From positions 1 through 64,000 of the forward strand of contig CANTFL010000518.1 of the NCBI GenBank assembly GCA_947650285.1: 64,000 bases of DNA. The letters run 5' to 3'. Source of the stretch: Hyaloperonospora brassicae. Lineage: Eukaryota; Oomycota; Peronosporomycetes; Peronosporales; Peronosporaceae. Made by a program: the position numbers and the translations under genes. The notes under the pieces are model-generated. The model did no database searches, had not been told where the DNA came from, and worked only from the letters and a program-made list of their open reading frames with translations. This document shows, piece by piece, positions 13,571 through 26,285 of this stretch (within the stretch, counting starts at the first letter, position 1; each line of letters starts with the position of its first letter).

Positions 13571-14514
13571 TCACAATCCCATCATCTCTCGTAGTTCAGC
13601 AACCCTCGGCGCCGGGACTCTCTTTGTCAGTATATCCGCGATCATCTCGTTGGTCGCAATGAACTCGAGATTTACGATGCCCTCGAAGTTCGTATATGTA
13701 CGATTTTCATCTTCATGTCGACATGCTTCTGTGCGCTTGACTTGGCGTCGTTGTCGATCTGCTTAACCGCCGCTTGGTTGTCCACCATCATTTGTATCGG
13801 CAGCTTCTCGCCAACATTTATCTCTTGCGATACATTTTTACTCCCAGAAGCCCCTTCGCGCCCACCCCACTTCGACGGAAGCGGCCCTCCGCAGTGGAGA
13901 GTGCGACTGATGCATTTTGCTTGTCTTGCCACTCTACAAACATCCGTCGACGAGCAGCACCGCACCGCTGATCGAGTTTCACGTAGCCTTGTCGGGCGCG
14001 AAATTTGCGTCGGTGTAGCCAATGAGCTATAATTCGTTGCCGCTCGATACGTCGCCTATATGCCGTTTCAGCGCAGCCGTACCTGCGAAGTATCCCGGCA
14101 CTCGTCGCGGAAGCTTCGTGTCTTCGTCGCTTGGCGCGTGGCGCGTGGCTGCTTACCGTCACGCGGTGTATTGCGTACGCGAATTCTAGTGGCTGCATCT
14201 TAAAACCCACAGGAGGCTCTTAACGAGGCTCTAGTAGCTCTTGATTGTCGGTTGCCGTGCAGTACCTGGTCCTCGCGCTAGAAACGGCTGTGCGATGGCG
14301 CTATCTGAATCGATCTACTTTTCGTCGCCGACTGGTGACCGCACCGCGTTCGCCTCCTCCAGTCAATTATTGAGATGCAAGTCCGTGATCATATGCTCTT
14401 GGTCAACGATGTATCCGTGCGATTCATTGTACCCGACGCGCATGCCCAGGGACTTCTCGACACTCTCGAGGCACTTTAATTCCAGATCCTTTATTGCCGC
14501 GCCGAAAGTGTCGA
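13571..14514 (-). pseudogene. Ty1/copia pol C-terminal relic (RT end and RNase H)
   Basis: Minus-strand segments run in order. The RT tail is SLGMRVGYNESHGYIVDQEHM near 14440. RNase H follows with DANFAPDK, SISGAVLLVDGC, VEWQDKQNASVALSTAE near 13900, then MMVDNQAAVKQI and HVDMKMKIVHI near 13720. The end segment is LEFIATNEMIADILTKRVPAPRVAELREMMGL and a stop at 13571. The ILTK...LREMMGL ending is typical of copia polyproteins. Frameshifts break the frame, and the 5' side is cut by the LTR at 14515-14907, beyond which I cannot follow the gene. Confidence 0.82.
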
Positions 14515-14907
14515 TGTAACGGGGCAGACCGTTACATGAAATTGTCACTTTAAAGAAAGTGACATTAAAGAATATAAAGTTGGATATTCTTTAAACAATA
14601 TCACCAATAGTGGTGATATTGAAGGGTCGACCAAAGAGTCTGTTCATTGGTTGATATCGTGATGATATCAACCCACCAATCGCCGCAAGACGCGCGCAAT
14701 GAGTGGTGACGAGACGTCACCATACACCCAGTTATATTCGTATAGTTAAGCTAAGTCAAACCGAGAGACAGTAGTTAAAAGACTTAATTATATTATTATA
14801 ACAGTTCTGCTTTTACCTTACCTACGCTTCCTCGCTTGCCACGTGTACGTCTGTCGGGGCACCGAAACTCCTTGCGTTAAGTTCACGCAAGGGTGTGCCC
14901 CGTTACA
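14515..14907 (+). repeat. Solo LTR, gypsy family Z
   Basis: A 393-bp LTR, TGTAACGGGGCAG...CCCCGTTACA, closely matching both LTRs of element C (54722, 62317), including the TGATATC...GATATCA and CCTTGCGT...ACGCAAGG hairpins. It abuts the copia relic on the left. Flanking 5-mers (GTCGA and TCTTC) do not match and no PBS follows, so one flank was probably replaced by rearrangement. Confidence 0.85.
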
Positions 14908-16687
14908 TCTTCGGCTCCCATAGGGTAGAGGAGGATTCCGTCCGAATCGGCCGCCACCGATGGGGTTAGAAAAGATTGGCTTGAGCTGAACCGTGAAAAT
15001 TTGTAAAACGAACGTGCATTACAGTAGCTCGACCTCTTTTTGATAAGATGACGCGGTCCAATACGGGTTTTTGGCTGGCCGGTGTTGGTACGGGATAATT
15101 GTCATGTTTTCGGCAAAAGTCAAGGGGTAGGACATTGATTACGGACGTGTGGGCAGTAGTCCTTGATCTGGATGAATTCCGAGGTAAATATTTTTGCTTG
15201 ATCCTTCGTTAGCTTTCTTGTGCTAAGCCAAGCCTACTGTATTTATTCTGATTCATTGAGTATAAAGACCGCTTATACGTCTAAAAGCAATGTCTCTCCC
15301 CGTGACATTTGCCGTAAACATGACCATAATTATGTGCCACTGTCGGCCTACGAAAACCAGTGGTGAAAAAACCGATTATTTCTGGTCGATACATCATGTT
15401 TTGGTTTAAATATCGAATCCCCGATTTTGTCATGGTTCTATATGTAATGGGTCGATACTCTAACCAACGGTCAACGTCGCCTCATTTTCATCGACGTCGC
15501 TCTCAGTGTCACTGCAGTACTTACCACTGCCTGCTTTATAGGTTGTAAAAATCTTCAATGTTTGACCGCTAGGGTTGTAACTGGGCATTGAAGGAATTAA
15601 ATATACCGGGGGCTAAGTTTCTAAATAAGAAAAAGGGACCCTTCTAGTTTCTAATGGTCGGCGCCGAGGATCCCTCTCTAACCAATACAATTTGTTTCCA
15701 ATTTTCGATTGAGTCTCGTATTAACTAGGGGTGAAGGAAGGTCGTGCAATTATTGAATGTAGTGTTTTCAGGAGTCAAGAATTTCCTTAGCACGACTTTC
15801 AGAAGCCGGAAAATATCTGATTAAACACTTTTTGCACCGACTCTAATTAGTAGGGATTTTTAAGAATCTGAAAAAAAATGGAACGAAAACGATGCCATGC
15901 CAGCTCCAAATAAACACGTATTGAGCGGTAACATCTCATCAACTCTCTCGCCAATAAATTTGATGTCAGCAGGCATATGACGTGGTAAAATCGTCTTGTG
16001 TATTTCGGTTTCCTACGGAAAATCCTTAGTGCTTCATACCGATTGATTTCCAGTTAAAAGCAAAACTACAAAGTCCAGATGCGTCAATAGGAATAGCTTG
16101 CGACGATGATGGCCTATGCCAACGAAGACAAATCTTAGCATTGTTGTCTTACAGTGCAATCTTTATGCGCCTATAGCGACAAGTACTCGTCGCAATGCAA
16201 AGTGGTACGAGGCCGTCAAGACGACGTTTGCGAGCTCGCTCAAGTTCGATATCGCATAGCCAAGTGATTGCGCACATTAGACCTCGAATTTGCTTGTCTA
16301 TTGCATATATGGTGGTCGTGATGAAATATATAATAGTTTTATTAAACAGAATGTATCGATGCCCCATCCTGTCGCAAGGTTACGCTGCGTGCAACGCTAC
16401 TGGATCTTGCGGATTGCCATCCATGAGAGCTGAATCGATTGCACGTTCGCAAATTCGACTAGTCACAATTTACTTCTTCTTCTATTCTTGTTTGCGTCAT
16501 GCTGGACATGTGTTTATGCGATCATGCACATCTTCTACATTGAATGGCTTGCGTGAAGTCCCTATCTATTCACTTAATATCGATTACTTGTGCAGCAGAA
16601 TCAACTAATAAATATCACGATTTATTCTATCATTTATCAATTTACCAAGCCAAGCCCACAGAAAACGATCTTGTTTTCTCGCAAATA
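14908..16687. other. No gene recognised
   Basis: Overlapping frames at 16149-16608 on both strands (72 and 137 codons) show no domain. The rest is AT-rich with many stops. It forms the upstream region of the small secreted protein gene. Confidence 0.4.
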
Positions 16688-16879
16688 ATGAACATCAAGA
16701 CTTCCGTGATGATCGGAATTGCTGCCGTCACCGCCTCCACGGCCTTTAGTCAGTCTGTGATCTTCGTGGATTGTCAATGCGGCCCAAACTACACCCTCAC
16801 CTGCCACACATTCGATCTAAAGAAGAACAATTGCATTTGCGTAGACGTCTGCAATAAATACTTCAATAGCGCTCCCTAA
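16688..16879 (+). CDS. Small secreted cysteine-rich protein (candidate apoplastic SCR protein)
   Basis: A 63-residue protein. Residues 1-23 form a clear signal peptide: a short basic start (MNIKT), a hydrophobic core (VMIGIAAVTASTA) and a likely cleavage after FSQS or nearby. The mature part of about 40 residues carries six cysteines in a CxC ... C ... CxC ... C layout (DCQC, TCH, NCIC, DVC), suiting three disulphides outside the cell. I chose the ATG at 16688 because it gives a complete signal peptide; an in-frame ATG at 16709 would shorten it, and upstream codons look non-coding. It is the only frame in the left 31 kb that reads like a host gene. Small secreted cysteine-rich proteins are common in plant-pathogenic oomycetes, but no known family is recognised, so the role is inferred only from shape. 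Confidence 0.6.
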   Translation: MNIKTSVMIGIAAVTASTAFSQSVIFVDCQCGPNYTLTCHTFDLKKNNCICVDVCNKYFNSAP

Positions 16880-17914
16880 CAAGTTGCGTGAATGAGCTAT
16901 CGATCGAGTCCAAGGCGACACCAATCTTAGTGCATCTTAGCATTCTACGGTGACCTTTTTTAAACGAAAACAAGTTGTCTCTGAGATAATCTCCGTCTGT
17001 TGATTGTATATTGGTGTATCTAGCCGTGATCATAATCCTTTTATATGAGCTTTGCATCAGTGAATGCAGTCGGAACGCGTGTCCCGCGGAACTGCTGTCA
17101 ACGTTGAACCTGAACAAGCTGTGTCTTCTTAGCGCCAGTCTAAAAAGATGCATCCATTACTGGCTATGTTACAGAATATAATGTGCGAGAAGGTTTGACA
17201 GTTCTACGCCTTACTAGTAACGCCCGCGCTCAAACCAGTCATTTGGTTGTGTGGTGCTGGCTATCTGCGGTGAAGCTCTTAGTAAACCTGCTGGGCTGAT
17301 GTAGTCTAGTGTGAGATGTTTAAATATTCGTTTTGTTTTTATCTTCAGCCGCTCGACGGGCACTCTTCAGAAGTGAACATACGCCAAATGGATGGCACAC
17401 GTCGCGAAGAAACTCGACATGACCGCTAGCGTTATACCTTGCATGGGCTTGTACATGGGCCCGAGCAATGACACGTGGCGCGGGGGCGCCGCCTGTCGTA
17501 AACCTCCCCGTTTCTACCGCCTACGCGATGTGGAGCTGCACTAGAAGCATGCCTGAGACATACCACCCCAATTGGGGCGCGTAGGAGGACGTTCGGCAAA
17601 GTGGTGTGCCCGAAATGAGGGGCTGAGGATCAGTCTGACTTAAGTCTGACTCAAGACGATATTAAGACTGCAATCTTCATAGAGTAATCGTATAAATGAC
17701 AATATAGTGAACATTACGACAAGCTTGATTGATCGGAAACAGATCGTGAATCCTTATTTTAAGAGGTTGATATACTAAGAGAAATCACTATGGCATAGTT
17801 AATCGAAGCCTACTATAAATCTATTATAACGAAGTGAACGTGTTAGATGATATTATCTAATTTAATATATTTATAAAAATAGACAATACTAAGTCATAGA
17901 ACTCTCATTACACA
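16880..17914. other. No gene recognised
   Basis: Downstream flank of the secreted protein gene. Only short frames, none with a recognisable domain. Confidence 0.45.
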
Positions 17915-18115
17915 ATCACAATTTGGTGGTACTGTTGCAGTGACCAAAGGGTCTACTCACATATAAATTTTGTGATAATATTAACCCACCAATTGCTGCT
18001 AGACGCGCGGAATAGGTATGAAAAGACGTCACCATACATCATTTTATATCAGTATAATCAAGTTAGGACAAATCAGAGAAGAAGAGCTACTTGGCTTCAT
18101 TATGTTACATAATGG
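17915..18115 (+). repeat. Degenerate LTR fragment, family Z
   Basis: A diverged match to the centre of the Z LTR: CACAATTTGGTGGTACTG, GACCAAAGGGTCT, CCCACCAATTGCTGCTAGACG, a run corresponding to GACGTCACCATACA, and AGTTAGGACAAA. It lacks the terminal TGTAACGGGG. The higher divergence marks it as older than the other Z copies. Confidence 0.65.
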
Positions 18116-18389
18116 TGTTACTCTTTCTACTACCAGAGTCTTTGCATTAGTCGTTTACCCTTCCTCTTTCTCGTGTATTGACCTAGCAGGTTTCTTATCT
18201 CAACTGTTATCCGTGAAAGTTGGCTCCGTACTGGTATCCTGGTCCGTAGCGGTCGGTGATCCGGATCCATACGAGCTTCAATTTGCGAAAAAACAAATAT
18301 TTAGGTGAAGTGCACGAGAAATTTGACTAATTAAAGCACATAATAGTGGTGATCCGGTGTAATGTACGACGCAGCTCTTGCATGAAAAA

Positions 18390-18760
18390 TTAAAAAGAGG
18401 CGACGCGAGGGTTCAATGTCCGTATCAAGAGACGTTTGATTTGGTGATGTATCAAGCAACGTCGACTCGACCAGATATATAAGATGTAGTCGATTTGCTC
18501 AGTCATTTCGTTTATCGTCCGAGCTTTAAGTATGTTGAAGCCTTGAAGCCAGTACTTCGCTATCTAGCAATCAATTTAAATAAAGATTTAACCAATCACC
18601 AGTATGGGTATGCGAGTAATATCGTCATTGACGGATTGAGCAACAGCGAATGGGGAATATATCCCGGCAGGCGACCAGTGTGGATTGTAATCTTGCAGGT
18701 GGCCCGGTGTCATTGCGATCTCGGTAAAAAAAGTGTGCACCATGCACGATGAAGTAGAGT
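18390..18760 (+). pseudogene. Ty1/copia RNase H relic
   Basis: Reads VPYQETFDLVMYQATSTRPDI, then SHFVYRPSFKYVEALKPVLRYL, then YGYASN...GLSNSEWGIYPGRRPVW, then a decayed segment in place of SWRSKKQ and STTEAEY. This is the usual order of the copia RT-RNase H junction (YR/SxxGSLMYLATxTRPDI, then the AxKRVLRYL helix). Stops replace several positions. It belongs to a different copia copy from that at 13571-14514, on the opposite strand. Confidence 0.78.
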
Positions 18761-21700
18761 AAATTGCAATGTTTTAGGCAGCTATGTAAGCAACTTCGCT
18801 TAGCAACATAGTTAAATAAACAGTGTAAAGACAAACACGATAATTGCGATGAACATTAGCGCTGAAATCTCGTGCGTAATGACGCAGAAGATATATTTTC
18901 TTAAGTTTCAGCTGAAACTCAGTCAACATCGAACTGCATTGAGACTTCATGCGCGATCAGACTGATAAGAATTAAAAAACCTTCACATGGACGAACCATA
19001 TGATAGTGCCGTCGGTAACCTCACGAGCCCAACAAGTGCCGACAAAATCCAGCACTTGATTACTATATTGGACTTATGAATCTGCCCTGGTAAGTTCAAA
19101 CAATCGGCCGCAGTAAACTTTACTATACGACTGAGCAGAGCTAGCGATACGAGTAGAGGAGAACGGGTTAATTTGTAAAAATAAGACAATTGTTGAAGTA
19201 GCTGAGTAAGCAGGGACGAGCCAAAACGACCATTCGAAGGCGATCGGCTCATGTGACGATTGTATCAATTTCCTCATGGTCGTTAGTGATGCGCCCCTCC
19301 AGCATAGGCCGAACCTAATCGTGTTTGTATAGATATCAGTAAATTTGTGAAAGCACACTCAAGGGCCTACACCTGTTTTTAAATCTTTATACCGCCCTAT
19401 CTATCACAAGAGGCCACCCCTCAGGGAAATGGGTCTAAGGAGAAGGGGTCATGAAGGCAACGGCACTCTTGAGGGGAAGAATGTGCAAGACTTATGAAAG
19501 AAAATCATCGACAGGATAGCAATGGAAAGGTAGCTAAAAGAGTAGATGATGGTCCCGCATTAGCGGCCACGGCCCTTCATCGATACACCCCGATGCCGCA
19601 ATGAAGACCTCGGACCACCATTATGGTGCACAGTGGGTCAAGGCCTGACTATTCTTTAGCAGTTCAAGATTGAGTCAGAGCAGGATATATGAATATTGTA
19701 AACTATTTACATAATAGGACTACATCAGACTCTATTCAGTTTGCGCTCTATATGGTATATCTTCTTCGTGCTTAAAACAACTCGGAAATTCTGCCTGCTT
19801 TTCCGGAAAAGAAATACATTTTTCTCCCCATTAAACTTAGTTGCGTAGCAAGATCATTACAAAAGAAGCCAAGAAAGTATTTGGCCTGTAGGTTTGCGAG
19901 TATCGACCGTGCTCCAGGATCTGTTTCTGAACGCGGCCTCCCGAATCCGTTATCAGGGACACTAGCAATGTCCAAGAATTTCGTTTCTTTAAATTAACAA
20001 GGAAAAGCCATGAGCGACAGACTTCTTAAAGATATTGTTTATAAGTTTACGCTCGTCCGATTTGATCAAGTGGCCACCTACAGGCTTATTAAGTGATGCA
20101 TTCCCACTCGGGTCCTTCCCAATCCTAGATCTGTCAAGTAATAACACTTGCACATCTACTTGACGTCTACGGGAAAGTGTAAAAAGCCAACCGGCGGGTA
20201 CAAACGGTGAGTCAAGATAATTACATAGCGTCAAAGAAATCTCTATCGTTAGTCGGCTGTACGGCACAATGAGTGTGGTGCTTCCCACCAAACCGTATTA
20301 AGAGCCCACATCACCACAGCCAAGTCGTGTATAAAACAAGGAAAATTTGATCGATATCTTCAAAATTTGTGTGGCAACAAAAAATTGACGGGTTTTTGAA
20401 GAAAGAAGATGGTAAAATTGCCGGTGGAAATCAATTTATATAAAAAAAATGAGAGAATCGATATACTTAAACCGGTTGAAGAGAGCATTTTTGCGACTCG
20501 AATGCCATGGAGGATGAATATCCGGACGAGGTGGACTTGTTACATATACAGTCCACTAATTAGCCAGACCAAAATATGGTTGTATGTTGTGGCGGACGCG
20601 ACGGTCCAGCCATCAGCCAAAAACAATCTCATTCGACAATGGATACTTGCAAAAACCGTCCAACATGAACGATCACCAGGTCATCAAGAAAATCTCTGTT
20701 GATCCACACGAGTAAAGAGTATTTGAGGGTTATCGTCGGCCGTGGTCTATCAAGTTAAAAATTCGATGATGTCAAGCCGGTCAAAAAAACGATGATCAAT
20801 GAAGTATAGTGTAGGGGTTCAAGAACGTACTAACTATAACCCAGTCGGTATTACGGTTTCAGACATTATGTTGCAAGAATAACTCGATCGAATGGTGCAA
20901 AAGCTCGATTTAATCATAAATATAAGGGAAAGAAGTATAAAAATACATGTTTGACACGGTTGTATATACACCACTACTGCGGTAATTTATAATAACGACG
21001 ATGCTGATTTTATAGTGGTGTTTCCACTGGAAAAAGTTTAACCATTGGCAGTGATCATGTTGTCGATAGTAAAGTTAGAGAAATGAGAGCACTACTGTCG
21101 AATGGTCATAGAATTTAAGATGATTAATCTGGAAAAATCTACGTCGACCAATTGGCAAGAGAAATGCGCTATATCTAGCTGTACGTGGGCTACTCTGCGA
21201 TATTATTGATGATGTGATGGTGGTTGGCCCAATCCCGCATAAAATTAGACTAATGGCTTCCAAATTCAAGAGATGACGTTTAATCTGATTATTTAATCTG
21301 TTCAAGCAAAACATTTCGGCATCCTAACACCTTCCTTTGCTTATCTAATCGTGTGATTTATTAAAAAAGTCAAGGGTATCAAACTGGGCATCGATAATAG
21401 GTTAATTAAATTATTACCAACAATAATTGTGTAGTATACCTAAATTCATTAATTTGTTCGATAATATGGATGATGCTGTGTGGTATTCTCATCTTGGTAC
21501 GGAGAGTATTTTTTTGAGGGGTTAAGGAACGGAAGTAGCAAATGAATTTTTTGCCTTCATTACGCAAATGCTTATGGTAATATGGTTAAATAATGCTTTT
21601 TAGTTATATGAATTATTATTTTAATCAAGTAGCGGTTATTATACAACGTATTTTTGTAGTTTGGAGATCATTTTAACCCCAGACGCGATCGCTGCTTACC

Positions 21701-23574
21701 ATTACAACTAATTAATGTTTACTTGATGTATAAATTGATACGTAAATGAGGTAATGTATTTTGAGTCAATAAATTACGTAGACAAAACATTGACACCTTC
21801 CAAGCCGTAAGAGTCCCTTATGATCTAAATAAACAAATTTATTATTATTTAAATATGTCAATACCTATAACTTTATGTTTCTTACGAAGAAAAGGCGCCG
21901 TAATGTGGATCATATAGGCCATCAAGTCACATATGCTGATATAAAAGGGGCTACAAAGAATATAGGATCAATATCGACGAAATCGTTCCTCACACGCAAC
22001 AATCAATGCAAACATTTTGTAGAGTCTTCAGTACTTCAGTCTAATTCTCTTAGTTTTAGCGATTCATAAATCCGTGTTGTTTTCGCTGCACGAGAGAGAT
22101 TTCCATCAGAATAATTCGACTATCAGGCTGAGATGTTATTACGTGATGTTGCGCCGGATTGGGATCTCGCCCAAGTTGGGTACACATGCGAATATGAATC
22201 GAATATAGTCTAACCGAGACTTTATTTGTATAAGTTGCTAGGAAAAGCATAGGTCGCATGTTCGTGTTTCGAGTAAACAAACAGATGGGACGCTCATCCT
22301 AAAATACACTATTCCAGATGGACCGCCTGTGATCGTGGTATATGCCAGCAAATGATTAGTATCATTCATGTCACTTAAATGGCATGAAGGCATGTACTGG
22401 CCTCTTTTGTTTATGTCTCACGCGCAAGACCAAAGATGTTGGTAACGGAACGGCCGACAATGAAATGTGTCCACTACTCCAAATACTAAATATCTGAAAC
22501 ATAATGCTTCTCACGAGAATTCATAGTGATACGCGATATTCAACGTCAACTTTATAATTAGCTTCATCCGACTTCAATGAAGGATTTAACAGGTAGGCCG
22601 CGTTACTTAAATTAGGCTCAAGAGGTACGCCAATCTTTAGACGGGCTAGTGTGATATGCTTAACATGTTGGCTGCCAGTACTAACATTTGGGAGGATGTG
22701 GACGAATTGTTGATCGCTATGGTCTCAGTAAAAGAGCCAAGGAAAACGATAAGTGTGTCACCACATATGGTTGTAGAAAATGAGTAAATTAAGTCTAGCA
22801 AATCTCGGTCATAAAGTAAGGGTATCGAGGAAGGGTGATGGTTGAAGCGCGAGCATACATAAAATTGCCTGAATTGTCGATCCTAGAGGTAGCTTCTTCG
22901 TTCGTCACTGGTTAGAATGTAAACTCATTAGAAAAATGGGCTTACGAATTGCCTTTTATGCTAGCCAACTAAATTGAAAGGCGGGGGATCACATGCACAA
23001 TAAACAGAAGGTGAAGAAGCATATGCGTATACAGATTCGATTTAGTAGCATTCAATTACTAATTGCTGCGACTTAACGTAGTAAAAAACTTCAGGCATGG
23101 CCATTTCATGATATCATCGATGTCAAATTCGACTGAAATTAAAATGCAGACAGGTCGCTATCGATGATGGATTAATAAAGGGTTTAATGGTTTTAGAAGA
23201 TAATGCCTTGCCAGATTTGATCACCTCCAAAAAGTTGGATAAAATGTTTATACCACGAAATATGTAACCTATGGTTGAAATGGCTGCGATTAATTTATCA
23301 ACCGCAAGTAGAACTTATCAACTGCCATCTTTTAAGTAGGTATCCTGCAACAGATACAGATAGAGAGTGTACATCAGGTGTTGGTAAAAGAAAGTAAACC
23401 ATAAGACTTCAATATCTATTTGACCGTAGAGGTAGAGAAACTGATACCACGGGAGGCAAAGATTTTTGCCCGGATGAGGCCTGACCTTAAGTATGTTATG
23501 AGAGTTTGTTTATTTTCTAAAGAAGATACAATGCTGAAACCCTCACGTAGTCGGTTCGAATCGTGGTCCCAAAG
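18761..23574. other. Decayed DNA, no gene recognised
   Basis: Frames reach only about 100 codons (19989-20291 minus, 20409-20702 plus) and none carries a recognisable domain. The part just before 23575 is probably decayed gypsy pol sequence, as integrase follows, but no RT motif is readable. Confidence 0.4.
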
Positions 23575-23895
23575 CTGTTAAAGCAAACCTATTTGCATCA
23601 CTCACATACGATCTTAATAGGGGGCTATTTATGTATGAACGGCATGTCTTAGCAGATCAGGGCAATGCTTTATTGGCGAGGAGTGTATCGAAAGGCGCAA
23701 CGTTACTTAAATGTGTGCATCAAGAGTGGAACAGACAAAGGAAAATTATGTAATCGTAGTTTATCCCCACGGCAACGTACAAGCGACATATCCGTTTTAA
23801 TTCTAGCTATTGTTTATCACCATGTCATTCACCCGATAATTCAAGAAAATACGGAATTCCTAATCGATCTTTACTTTACTTACTTGATCGCTTAA
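23575..23895 (+). pseudogene. Gypsy integrase N-terminal relic
   Basis: LLKQTYLHHSHTILIGGY aligns with the HHCC start of the relic at 7310 (LLQKDFLHHCHT). Then come LYWRGVYRKAQRYLNVCIKSG, SLSPRQRTSDIS (GNVQATYPF in another frame) and KENTE-like QENTEFLIDLYFTYLIA, matching the segment before the first catalytic Asp and the strand after it. The stretch from 23665 remains open for 76 codons. The upstream part contains stops. It is of the same family as the relic at 7310-8275. Confidence 0.72.
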
Positions 23896-26039
23896 GTGTC
23901 TCAGACTTTACGAACAATATTATAATACTTCTGCTTTTTTTGACATCGTATGCAATAAAGCAAGTGGAACGATCCGCCAAGTTCGGACCAGGATTTAAAT
24001 TAAATATGTTATGCTTTTAATCGGGTGGATGGTGAGAAAGCACGACCTACCAGGTCTAGTAGGCCGCAAGCAAAGTGTATGGCAACACATAGGATCGAAA
24101 CAAAGACAAATTCGATCGATATGCATGTGTTATAGATTATGCAATCAGCACTAAATACTATAAAGTCCATTGAACATTGTATTATATTTTTATTATGGCT
24201 GGAACCCACGGTCGACATTAAAGTCATTACAGCATTTGCTTAGTACAATCTTGTATGATCATATTTTCCAAATGTGGCGGTATGGTATATAGAATAAATA
24301 TTAACGTGCGAGAGCCACGATAAAGCATAATATAAAAAGCGTGAGGCAACACACGAGCAGAGCGACATATCCAGACCCGGACCGCTAAAAATTGGAGGTC
24401 TTCTATTTAACAATATATATATATATATATATATGGATAGCGTTAGGACACCACGCCCGAATATAAGCATAAATTTGGCAAGGAACCTATGGGGTGATCA
24501 GCGAGTGTGGTGATTATTCTGCATTGTAAGAGTGTGCAGGTAACTTAAACTAGACTATCTATATTGCTATTTTTATGATTTAGTTGAACAGATAAAAATG
24601 TTTCCTTAACGCCTTGAGTATCGTTCCAAGAAAACAGAGCAGATCTGGTCGATTTTGACGAAGTGCTACTTTACAAAGATAGCTGGAAGGAAGTGTTAAA
24701 ATAGATAGAACGAAAATGTATGTGATATTGAATTTGCGGTTACGGCGGAAAACGCTTTACGGTAGAACGCATCGACGGATAAATTCAATAAACGGATACA
24801 GCATTATGTCGTGAGCATAGGAAAGGAATTCAAACCGTGACACGCTGTTGAACAATATCGATCGCTATCGCCTAAGAACAAAAATAGGTTATGATAAAGA
24901 CAGTCCTACAAAGAATATTTATCAACCTAACGAGGGTCGGAATCAAATATGAAGTGGAACGACTAATCAAATCGAGGGTTGAAAAGAATAAGCAATAACA
25001 TGGTTTTTTTTGGTGGAATAGGAATTTATACCATGATTTTGGTGATAGAATGATTTCATGGGGTAATATTGCAGAGAGCTAAAGAAAACCAAATTGGAGG
25101 CAAATCCAACAGGATCAACCGAATGAAGAGTATATTACAATGTAATAAATTATAGGACTAATAGGAGAGCGATAAGACACGAACTAGGTCAAATAGCGGC
25201 CTCGACAATCGCAAACCTAGATCAACTCTAGATGTCGACAAACGGCGCAGAGGGCGATCGTGGTAAAGGTTTTTGCAAATTTGCGACGAAAAGAAGATCG
25301 CGATACGCCTTAGTCAGAGAAAGAAATATAATTCCGCGATGAAGGTCATACAAGAGCCATCACACCCGTTTAGCTGGTATCGAAATACGAGACATCATCT
25401 GGTCGAGGAATAATAGATGTGGACCATTTGTATAATACGCCTTTCGCAATTGCAATCGAGGAATCGATCGCGATCCATCGTATTGGTGTATACCACACCG
25501 CGCAGTATGCGATCCTTGATCGACGATCAAAAACAAGAATGAGCTCTTTAAGGAGGGCGTCTTATTTAACATTTGAATTGTGCCAATATACACGATCTGC
25601 AATTCGCAATCGATTTAATAGAGAAAATCGAAATATATCTTATGAAGTGTACAAACCACCTAATCCGCGATCAGGGCAATCATGGATTGGGTCATGTCGT
25701 GCAAAAGACGACCAGTTCGCATCGACATCATATTAAAGAAGAACTGAGCTTATGATACACCACATTGATTTTTCGTAGTTGATTAGTTTAAAGGTAAAAC
25801 AATTGTACTACATATTTCAAACGTGTCCTTTTTTTCGAAATTGATCAGTGGCCACCTGACGTCAAGAAAGTAATATACGTACTCAAGTGACTTGGGTTTT
25901 GTAAGCAAGAATTGAGGACTTTCATGATAGACCTTAACTACGATCGGATTCAGCAGTAAAGCATAGAAAATGTTTTAGGAAATCGACGGGACTTAAGTGG
26001 TCTGAACGTGAAGAGCATCGAGTTTTATAAATTAAAGAG
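23896..26039. other. No gene recognised
   Basis: No domain found. It includes an (AT)11 microsatellite at 24413-24434 and an open plus-strand frame at 25419-25736 (105 codons) without recognisable features. Confidence 0.4.
24413..24434. repeat. (AT)11 microsatellite
   Basis: Twenty-two bases of uninterrupted AT dinucleotide. Confidence 0.95.
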
Positions 26040-26285
26040 GGCAATCCCGTCATGATCAGGGTGACCCACATCAATCACCTTTCAAGTCTACGTGTAACCG
26101 TGTAAACGCTCCCGTCGGGCACCCTCAAACCAATCACCAAAAATTGTCAAATATTTCACCGAAAAGAGTACACCTGGAATGGTTCAGCCGGCCCTACCGA
26201 CGGGTTCATAAGGTGAGGAAGACAATAGGCATAGAAGCGGAAGAATTCTTTTCGACAGTAGATTTTTGGGCCCCAGTGAAAACCG
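26040..26285 (+). repeat. Dispersed repeat R, copy 4
   Basis: A degenerate coding tail (GGNPVMIRVTHI) is followed by the R block (AATTGTCAAATATTTCACCG near 26142, GGCCCTACCGACGGGTTCAT near 26191) and ends TGGGCCCCAGTG near 26268. The order matches copies 1-3. Confidence 0.5.

Noticed and set aside
16195..16608. 137-codon plus-strand frame upstream of the secreted protein gene
   Set aside because: No recognisable domain, an overlapping minus-strand frame, and no continuity with the gene at 16688.
23545..23580. tRNA gene suggested by GGTTCGAATC
   Set aside because: The flanking bases do not form a T stem, and no D or anticodon arm fits upstream.
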